From positions 1,116,001 to 1,180,000 of the forward strand of contig NZ_LT615367.1 in assembly GCF_900095885.1 (NCBI RefSeq): 64,000 nucleotides of DNA, written 5' to 3'. The notes under the pieces were generated by a model, which made no database searches, was not told the origin of the DNA, and saw only the letters and a list, made by a program, of their open reading frames with translations. This stretch comes from Dickeya aquatica. Its GTDB lineage: Bacteria; Pseudomonadota; Gammaproteobacteria; Enterobacterales; Enterobacteriaceae. Position numbers and translations under genes: made by a program. This document shows, one piece after another, positions 58,307-64,000 of this stretch. Each line of letters begins with the position of its first letter. Within the stretch, counting starts at the first letter, position 1.

Positions 58307-58481
58307 CGCATTTAGAGTGAGGTTTGCTAAAGGCGACGGTCGCGGTGATCCCTCCCGAAGCGATAACCGGGTTTTATCTCCCTGAGAGCCGGTTGATCTA
58401 CGGTATGTACGCCAGCGGGCATGTGGCTGTGCGTTCTTTGGTGCTCAGGCGTGCTGTTGGTGGGTGAAAGCGGGGCAGTGC

Positions 58482-58496
58482 GCACCATTTTGGGGC
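58482..58496. promoter_or_regulatory. NtrC-like enhancer site
   Basis: GCACC-ATTTT-GGGGC matches the NtrC half-site pattern GCACC-N5-GGTGC in 9 of 10 positions. Its centre is about 120 bp upstream of the start expected from the sigma-54 promoter at 58583, a normal enhancer distance. Only one strong copy is visible. Confidence 0.55.
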
Positions 58497-58582
58497 CACT
58501 GCGGTGATTTTCCCTTCTGCTTGTTGTCGATTCTCCCTGATAACACGGCTGCCTGCGTGGGCTTATGACGCCTGCGTGTTTC

Positions 58583-58598
58583 TGGCATGCCTCTTGCT
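58583..58598 (+). promoter_or_regulatory. Sigma-54 promoter for hutHU
   Basis: TGGCATG-CCTC-TTGCT differs from the sigma-54 consensus TGGCACG-N4-TTGCW at one base and has the invariant GG and GC ten bases apart. The start would fall near 58609, leaving a leader of about 318 nt to hutH. I see no credible gene in 58254-58926. An open frame at 58635-58922 has no ribosome binding site and no family. Confidence 0.72.
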
Positions 58599-58610
58599 TG
58601 TATAGACAAG
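58597..58610. promoter_or_regulatory. HutC operator over the sigma-54 promoter
   Basis: CTTGTATAGACAAG is identical to the hutI operator. It begins within the -12 element and covers the expected start, so bound HutC would block sigma-54 polymerase. Confidence 0.88.
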
Positions 58611-58903
58611 TTAATCATGCGGCTCGCCTAAAGCGTGATGCCTGATGCACCGCCAGCCAATGACGCTAGCAGGGCAGAGCCGTTGTCGCGGGAGCCTGGA
58701 GTGTCAGTATCCACCCAACTGGCTGTGCGGTGGATTTTCCCGTATCCAGAGACTATACCCTTAACATCAGGTCTGTATTTTATGGCGTGGCGGATACCGG
58801 TCATGTCAGGGATGTGCAGTGAAAAAGGATATTCACTGCGGCATTACGCCCAGGCAGCAGGCAGGGGAGCGGTTGTCATCCCCGGCGCGCTTTTGTTGTT
58901 TCA

Positions 58904-58917
58904 CTTGTCTATACAGG
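58904..58917. promoter_or_regulatory. HutC box against the hutH ribosome binding site
   Basis: CTTGTCTATACAGG matches 13 of 14 positions of the HutC box in reverse orientation. It touches the AGGA (58915-58918) that serves as the hutH Shine-Dalgarno, so it is a roadblock position or belongs to a second promoter. Confidence 0.75.
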
Positions 58918-58926
58918 ATTAGATAT

Positions 58927-60483
58927 ATGTCTCAAACCCAACGCATTTGCCTGACGCCGGGGGCCGTAGATCTGGCGACGCTACGCGCGATTTATCAGGG
59001 TGGCGTGACGCTAACGCTGGATGCGTCATCGCGCACGGCGGTACAGGCCGCGCAGCAGACGGTGCAGCACATTCTTCGTCAGGATCGCGTGGTCTATGGC
59101 ATTAATACCGGTTTTGGCAAACTGGCCCAGACGCGCATCGCCCCCGAACGATTGGCCGAGTTGCAGCGCAACCTGGTGTTGTCACACTGCGCAGGGATTG
59201 GCGCACTGCTGGCCGATGAGGTGGTACGTCTGGTCATCGCCACCAAAATTATCAGTCTGGCGCGTGGCCATTCCGGCGTGCGCCTGCTGGTTGTTGATAC
59301 GCTGCTGGCGCTGTTTAACGCAGGCGTCATGCCCTGTATCCCTGAGAAAGGCTCTGTCGGTGCCAGTGGCGATCTGGCTCCGCTGGCGCATCTCGCGTTA
59401 CTGCTGCTAGGGGAAGGGCAGGCACGGGTCAACGGCGAGTTCCTCTCTGCGCAGGCGGCGCTGGCCCATGCCGGAGTGGCTCCGCTGGTGCTTGAACCCA
59501 AAGAGGGGCTGGCGTTGCTGAATGGCACGCAGGTTTCTACCGCACTGGCGTTACGCGGGTTATTTGAGTCTGAAAAGGTGTTTGCCGCCGCGCTGGTGGC
59601 CGGAGCCTTGTCACTGGAGGCTATCAAAGGTTCGGTAAAACCGTTTGATGCCCGCATTCATCAGGCGCGTGGTCAGCAAGGGCAGATTGCGGTAGCGGCT
59701 GCGGTCAGTGAGCTGCTGGCTGGCAGCGAAATCCTGTGCTCTCACGCCGCGTGTGGCCGGGTACAAGATCCGTATTCCATTCGCTGCATCCCACAGGTGA
59801 TGGGAGCTTGTCTGGATAATGTGCGCCACGCCGCCCAGGTGTTACGTATTGAGGCCAATGCGGCATCGGATAACCCGCTGGTATTCCCGCAGGAGGATGA
59901 GGTGATTTCCGGCGGTAATTTCCATGCCGAACCGGTGGCGTTCGCCGCCGACATCATTGCGCTGGCGGTCGCCGAGATTGGCGCGATTTCCGAGCGCCGC
60001 ATGGCGCTGCTGCTCGATAGCTCGCTGTCCGGGCTGCCGCCGTTTCTGGTTAACGACGGCGGCGTCAATTCCGGTTTTATGATTGCGCAAGTGACCGCTG
60101 CGGCGCTGGCGTCGGAAAACAAGTCGCTGGCTCACCCCGGCAGCGTTGACAGCCTGCCGACCTCGGCCAATCAGGAAGATCACGTCTCCATGGCGACTTA
60201 CGCTGCGCGTCGTCTTGGTGACATGTGTTTTAACACCGCCACCGTGGTTGGCATTGAAGCGATGGCTGCCGCACAGGGCATTGATTTCCATCGCCCGCTG
60301 CAAAGCTCGCCATTGCTGGAAAGTGAACTGGCACAGGTGCGCGAACAGGTTGCATTTTTGGACCACGACCGCCTGATGGCAACCGATATTGAGCGTATGC
60401 GCCAGTGGGCCAGCCGCACGCGCTGGCCATCGGTTATCGCCACATTGCTACCCAGTTATGCCGCGGCCCCGGCTTCTGCCTGA
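58927..60483 (+). CDS. hutH: Histidine ammonia-lyase HutH
   Basis: HutH eliminates ammonia from L-histidine to give urocanate. The 518-residue product has the MIO cofactor-forming triad Ala146-Ser147-Gly148 in [15 protein letters not shown], the catalytic-Tyr loop [28 protein letters not shown] and the Q-E-D-H-V region [12 protein letters not shown] chose the ATG at 58927 because AGGA is eight bases upstream and [12 protein letters not shown] aligns with the family; an upstream in-frame ATG at 58819 would run through the leader. It is 13 bp ahead of hutU. Confidence 0.97.
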   Translation: MSQTQRICLTPGAVDLATLRAIYQGGVTLTLDASSRTAVQAAQQTVQHILRQDRVVYGINTGFGKLAQTRIAPERLAELQRNLVLSHCAGIGALLADEVVRLVIATKIISLARGHSGVRLLVVDTLLALFNAGVMPCIPEKGSVGASGDLAPLAHLALLLLGEGQARVNGEFLSAQAALAHAGVAPLVLEPKEGLALLNGTQVSTALALRGLFESEKVFAAALVAGALSLEAIKGSVKPFDARIHQARGQQGQIAVAAAVSELLAGSEILCSHAACGRVQDPYSIRCIPQVMGACLDNVRHAAQVLRIEANAASDNPLVFPQEDEVISGGNFHAEPVAFAADIIALAVAEIGAISERRMALLLDSSLSGLPPFLVNDGGVNSGFMIAQVTAAALASENKSLAHPGSVDSLPTSANQEDHVSMATYAARRLGDMCFNTATVVGIEAMAAAQGIDFHRPLQSSPLLESELAQVREQVAFLDHDRLMATDIERMRQWASRTRWPSVIATLLPSYAAAPASA

Positions 60484-60496
60484 TAAGGAATCTGTC

Positions 60497-62197
60497 ATGA
60501 CCTCCTCTGTTTCAACGACATCGTCTGTTGCCCGCGTGGTACGCGCCCCACACGGAAGCACTTTGCATTGTGAAAACTGGCTGATTGAAGCGGCCTGGCG
60601 CATGATCCAAAACAACCTCGACCCAGACGTGGCGGAACGCCCGGAGGATTTGGTGGTGTACGGCGGTATCGGCAAGGCGGCGCGCAACTGGGCGTGTTTT
60701 GACGCCATCCTGACCAGCCTGCGCCACTTGAAAGCCGATGAAACCCTGCTGGTGCAGTCCGGCAAGCCGGTCGGCGTGTTTCGCACCCATGTCGATGCCC
60801 CGCGCGTATTGATTGCCAACTCCAATCTGGTGCCGCACTGGGCGAACTGGGAGCATTTCCACGCGCTGGATAAAGCCGGGCTGATGATGTACGGCCAGAT
60901 GACCGCCGGGTCATGGATTTATATCGGCGCGCAGGGCATCGTGCAGGGCACGTATGAAACCTTCGCCGAAGCGGGCCGCCAGCACTATCAGGGCGATTTG
61001 CACGGTAAGTGGATACTCACCGCCGGTCTTGGCGGCATGGGCGGCGCGCAGCCGCTGGCCGGGGTGCTGGCCGGTGCCAGCGTGCTGGCGGTCGAGTGTC
61101 AGGAATCCCGCATCGATTTTCGCTTACGCACCCGCTATCTCGATGTTAAAGCTGACAACCTTGATGATGCGCTGGCGATGATTGCCGAAGCCTGTGCGCA
61201 GAAAAAGGCGCTCTCGGTCGGTTTGCTCGGCAACGCTGCCGAGGTGCTGCCCGAGCTGGTGAAGCGCGCCAACGCCGGTGGCATGAAACCGGATATCGTC
61301 ACCGATCAAACCTCGGCGCACGACCCGCTCAACGGCTACCTGCCCGCAGGCTGGAGCGTGGCGCGCTGGCAACAAGAGCGCATCAGCAACCCGCAGGCGG
61401 TGGTGAATGCGGCCAACGCGTCCATGGCGGTGCATGTGCAGGCGATGCTGGATTTTCATCATATGGGCGTGCCCACCGTGGATTACGGCAACAATATTCG
61501 CCAGCGCGCCTTTGATGAAGGTGTACGCAACGCCTTTGATTTTCCGGGCTTTGTGCCTGCCTATATTCGCCCGCTGTTTTGCGAAGGAAAAGGGCCGTTC
61601 CGCTGGGTGGCGCTGTCTGGCGACCCGGAAGATATCTACAAAACCGACGCCAAACTGAAAGCGCTGTTCCCGGAGAATCATCACCTGCACCGTTGGCTGG
61701 ACATGGCGCGCGAGCGCATCGCCTTTCAGGGGTTGCCTGCGCGCATCTGCTGGCTGGGGCTGGGCGAGCGCCATCTGGCCGGGCTGGCGTTCAACGAAAT
61801 GGTGCGTAACGGCGAGCTGAGTGCCCCGGTGGTAATTGGCCGCGACCATCTGGACTGTGGTTCGGTGGCATCGCCTAACCGGGAAACGGAAGCGATGCAG
61901 GACGGCTCGGATGCGGTATCCGACTGGCCGCTACTCAATGCCCTGCTCAATACGGCCGGTAGTGCCACCTGGGTGAGCCTGCATCATGGCGGTGGCGTAG
62001 GGATGGGGTTTTCCCAGCATGCCGGTATGGTGATTGTCTGTGATGGCACGGCGCAAGCCGATGCCCGGCTGGCACGGGTACTGTGGAATGACCCGGCGAC
62101 CGGCGTGATGCGTCATGCTGATGCCGGTTATGACGCGGCAAGTGCCTGTGCCAGGGCGCATCAGTTGAATTTGCCGATGGTGAAATCAACCGGCTGA
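60497..62197 (+). CDS. hutU: Urocanate hydratase HutU
   Basis: HutU hydrates urocanate to imidazolone propionate with a tightly bound NAD+. The 566-residue product has [58 protein letters not shown] (NAD-binding), [14 protein letters not shown] and the C-terminal [21 protein letters not shown] lies six bases before the ATG at 60497. It is the second gene of the hutHU operon. The next gene begins 267 bp later on the same strand. Confidence 0.97.
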   Translation: MTSSVSTTSSVARVVRAPHGSTLHCENWLIEAAWRMIQNNLDPDVAERPEDLVVYGGIGKAARNWACFDAILTSLRHLKADETLLVQSGKPVGVFRTHVDAPRVLIANSNLVPHWANWEHFHALDKAGLMMYGQMTAGSWIYIGAQGIVQGTYETFAEAGRQHYQGDLHGKWILTAGLGGMGGAQPLAGVLAGASVLAVECQESRIDFRLRTRYLDVKADNLDDALAMIAEACAQKKALSVGLLGNAAEVLPELVKRANAGGMKPDIVTDQTSAHDPLNGYLPAGWSVARWQQERISNPQAVVNAANASMAVHVQAMLDFHHMGVPTVDYGNNIRQRAFDEGVRNAFDFPGFVPAYIRPLFCEGKGPFRWVALSGDPEDIYKTDAKLKALFPENHHLHRWLDMARERIAFQGLPARICWLGLGERHLAGLAFNEMVRNGELSAPVVIGRDHLDCGSVASPNRETEAMQDGSDAVSDWPLLNALLNTAGSATWVSLHHGGGVGMGFSQHAGMVIVCDGTAQADARLARVLWNDPATGVMRHADAGYDAASACARAHQLNLPMVKSTG

Positions 62198-62464
62198 GCG
62201 GCGCATTCGGGGCTTTCATTATCTGGATACCAAAGGCGGCTGAGGCCGCCTTTGTGCGTTCGGGTGCGAAGCCATACGGCGTATGGATAAGATAATCCTA
62301 TGGTGTGAAAGCGATTTTTTTAGTCATGCTTTGCCACCGGTAAAGACGTTACGGTGGCGTGCTTGTGACAGCCATCGCGTGTCAGGTTTATTGCTCAGTT
62401 TGCGGGTTCAGTACCGGTCAGGTTGTGCATCGCTTTTTATCATGTCATCAGTCAGGGAATTATT

Positions 62465-63550
62465 ATGCAGCAGGTTTTTTTCCCCGCTACCGTGGTACGC
62501 GGGGCGGGCGTCAGTCAACAACTCGGTGAGATTTGTGCCCGTCTTGGGGGGCGGGTATTGGTGACGGGAGGACATCAGGCGCTGGCAGCGGCGCAGACGG
62601 TGATTATCGAACAATTGCGGCAGGCGGGAGTAACGCTGACGGCGGTGGAGTGGTCTGGCGAGCAGTGCAGCGTCGGCCAGATTGAAAGACTGTGCTCGCG
62701 GGTGCACGAAACCGGCAGCGATCTGTTGCTGGCAGTCGGCGGCGGCAAGGCACTTGATACCGGCAAAGCGGTGGCGTTTCAGTGCGGTATTCCGGTGGTG
62801 ACGTTGCCGACCATCGCGGCTACCTGTGCGGCTGTGACACCGTTATCCGTGCGTTATCACGATGACGGCCACTTTCACGATCTCTATCACTTGCCGGTGG
62901 CCCCTGCTGCCGTGGTTATCGACAGTGCGTTGCTGGCGCAAGCGCCATTGCGCTGGCTGGCGGCCGGTCTGGGCGATACGCTGGCGAAGTGGTATGAGTT
63001 TCGTGCTATCGATCATGGTGACAACGGCGGCGGTTTTGCTGCTTCGTCACGCGCTAACAGCGAAATTTGTTTTCGGTTGATAGAACAGTACGGTGAAGCC
63101 GCCTGTCGTGCGGTGATGGCCGGGCAGCATAGCGACGCGCTCGATCAGGTGCTGGATGCCATCTTCCTGTTCGCCGGGCTGACCTCGCTGATGGCAAGCG
63201 GAGCCCATGCTGCTGCCGCTCACGCCCTGTATGAAGGCTTTACCGTGTGCGACAAAACCCGCGAATTTGGTCATGGTCTGCTGGTGGGGTATGGCAATCT
63301 GTGCCTGCTGGCACTGGAGCAGCGCAGCGATGAAGAGCTGCTGGCGGCGATCCGTCTGGCGCAGAATTGTGCGGTGCCGTTGACACTGGCGGCGATTTGC
63401 CCTGACCTGAGTGCCTCTGAACTGTCGGCGATTGTGGATGCTGCCGTTGCCGCTCCCGATATGGTCAACATGCCTTTTGCCGTCACCGCTGAGTTGTTGC
63501 ATCAGGCGATTCGGCGGGTAGAGGCGCTGGCGGCCACGCTAACGGTTTAG
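62465..63550 (+). CDS. Iron-containing alcohol dehydrogenase, HcxA/glycerol dehydrogenase-like
   Basis: This is a predicted NAD(P)-dependent metal dehydrogenase of the GldA/HcxA (YbdH) group. The 361-residue product has the NAD motif LLLAVGGGKALDTGKAVAF, the PTIAATCAAVTPLSVRYHDDG block that is close to YbdH, the metal aspartate in GLGDTLAKWYE, and the two metal histidines in SGAHAAAAHALYEGF and KTREFGHGLLVGYG. AGGGA lies six bases before ATG 62465. Its substrate is unknown. E. coli HcxA reduces 2-oxo acids. It stands after hutU on the same strand, but a 267-bp gap leaves co-transcription unproven. Confidence 0.85.
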   Translation: MQQVFFPATVVRGAGVSQQLGEICARLGGRVLVTGGHQALAAAQTVIIEQLRQAGVTLTAVEWSGEQCSVGQIERLCSRVHETGSDLLLAVGGGKALDTGKAVAFQCGIPVVTLPTIAATCAAVTPLSVRYHDDGHFHDLYHLPVAPAAVVIDSALLAQAPLRWLAAGLGDTLAKWYEFRAIDHGDNGGGFAASSRANSEICFRLIEQYGEAACRAVMAGQHSDALDQVLDAIFLFAGLTSLMASGAHAAAAHALYEGFTVCDKTREFGHGLLVGYGNLCLLALEQRSDEELLAAIRLAQNCAVPLTLAAICPDLSASELSAIVDAAVAAPDMVNMPFAVTAELLHQAIRRVEALAATLTV

Positions 63551-63563
63551 GCGTTAAATCACA

Positions 63564-63588
63564 AAAAGACCGGGCGGATGGCCCGGTC
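63564..63588 (-). terminator. Terminator of the pectate lyase gene
   Basis: GACCGGGC / GCCCGGTC with a four-base loop is followed in the minus direction by TTTTTGTG. It lies about 120 bp after the pectate lyase stop and also just after the dehydrogenase stop, where it may act as a 3' stem. Confidence 0.82.
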
Positions 63589-63705
63589 CTGGTACACAGA
63601 CAGTAGAGTGATACGTCAGAAAGCCCGTGTTGTGCTAATCGGTCATGATGTTAACAGGGCGCTGTACCAGCAAAAAAACCGCTGTTAACCGGCCGGGTAA
63701 ACCTG

Positions 63706-64000
63706 TCAGAGTTTGGTGACATCAGAACGGCTAACTTTGCAGTTGGCGGTATTCCAGAAATCCTCGTCGCCGTACTTGGGTGACTCGCCTTGACCTTTCT
63801 CCACGCCCTTGTACTCTTCACAAATCTTCGGTTTACCTGCTTTGTAGTCTTTGATCTTGATGTTTTTCAGGGTAGCGACATCGCCGAAGTTACGGTTAAC
63901 GCCAGCAATGCTGCCAATGGTGCCATTGACAATCAGACCATCAACGTTCAGGAAACGCGGGCCGCCGTTGTTGGTGCAGTCACCGCAGGAGCGCCACAGT
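63706..64000 (-). CDS. Pectate lyase, PL3 family, C-terminal part (PelI/Pel3 type)
   Basis: Pectate lyases cleave polygalacturonate by beta-elimination and are secreted virulence factors of soft-rot bacteria. Only the last 97 residues are in the window; the gene continues beyond 64000. The visible part reads LWRSCGDCTNNGGPRFLNV, then VNGTIGSIAGVNRNFGDVATLKNIKIKDYK, and CEEYKGVEKGQGES near the end, finishing NCKVSRSDVTKL. The CGDCTNNGGPR motif and right-handed beta-helix repeats are PL3 features as in Dickeya PelI, whose N-terminal domain would be outside the window. A terminator lies downstream. Confidence 0.82.
   Translation of the reverse strand, partial: LWRSCGDCTNNGGPRFLNVDGLIVNGTIGSIAGVNRNFGDVATLKNIKIKDYKAGKPKICEEYKGVEKGQGESPKYGDEDFWNTANCKVSRSDVTKL

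Noticed and set aside
58635..58922. 95-codon open frame in the hutH leader
   Set aside because: No Shine-Dalgarno, no family match, and it spans the HutC box at the hutH ribosome binding site; more likely untranslated leader.
1..64000. CRISPR arrays, insertion sequences, prophage or integrative element
   Set aside because: No regularly spaced repeats, transposase, integrase or direct-repeat boundaries were seen; the serT tRNA is not followed by an integrase or a duplicated 3' end.

Overview
This window comes from an Enterobacterales chromosome, most likely a soft-rot plant pathogen (Dickeya, Musicola or Pectobacterium type). Gene content and order follow E. coli closely in blocks (mdtABCD-baeSR-trhP-cyaR; ompA-sulA-tfoX-yccS-yccF-helD-mgsA-yccT-yccU-hspQ-acyP-tusE-yccA-serT; purK-purE-lpxH-ppiB-cysS-ybcJ-folD). 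The blocks are joined in a non-E. coli order, and the right edge carries the C-terminal part of a PL3-type pectate lyase, a plant cell-wall enzyme. I see no IS element, prophage, CRISPR array or rRNA operon.

Layout. 1-1.2 kb: thiD (cut by the window edge) and psiE. 1.2-15.4 kb, minus strand: sRNA CyaR with its CRP promoter, trhP, a glutathionyl-hydroquinone reductase, and the mdtA-mdtB-mdtC-mdtD-baeS-baeR envelope-stress efflux cluster with a BaeR-like box in front of mdtA. 15.4-29.7 kb: nupC, ompA, SOS-controlled sulA, tfoX, yccS/yccF, helD, mgsA, yccT, yccU, heat-shock hspQ, acyP, tusE, yccA, a tRNA-Ser(TGA) and a DUF4186 gene. 29.9-39.5 kb: a UspF-like stress protein, then yfgG-ppx-ppk (polyphosphate metabolism) divergent from a PstC-PstA-PstB transporter that has unusually large non-membrane domains and no PstS or PhoU partner. 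39.7-40.9 kb: a small accessory patch with a secreted YolA-like (DUF4879) protein and an orphan HipB-like regulator. 41-51 kb: sdaC-sdaB (serine uptake and deamination), purE-purK with a PurR operator, lpxH, ppiB, a DoxX membrane protein, cysS, ybcJ and folD. 51.4-62.2 kb: a NIT-domain chemoreceptor and a complete histidine-utilization cluster. 62.4-64 kb: an HcxA-like iron-containing dehydrogenase and the pectate lyase end.

How the genes work together. The hut genes encode the five-step route: HutH makes urocanate, HutU imidazolone propionate, HutI formiminoglutamate, HutF formylglutamate plus ammonia, and HutG glutamate plus formate. HutC is the local repressor, and I find five copies or near copies of its palindrome (CTTGTATAGACAAG) at the hut promoters. 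The most striking regulatory structure is upstream of hutHU: an NtrC-like site, a near-consensus sigma-54 promoter 120 bp downstream of it, a perfect HutC operator covering the -12 element and start point, and another HutC box against the hutH ribosome binding site. The ppk-ppx/PstCAB pairing suggests phosphate entry coupled to polyphosphate storage. No wholly new system can be claimed from sequence alone. The best candidates for follow-up are the hut control region, the PstS-less propeller-bearing Pst transporter next to ppk, and the YolA-like/orphan HipB pair with a strong inverted repeat between them.
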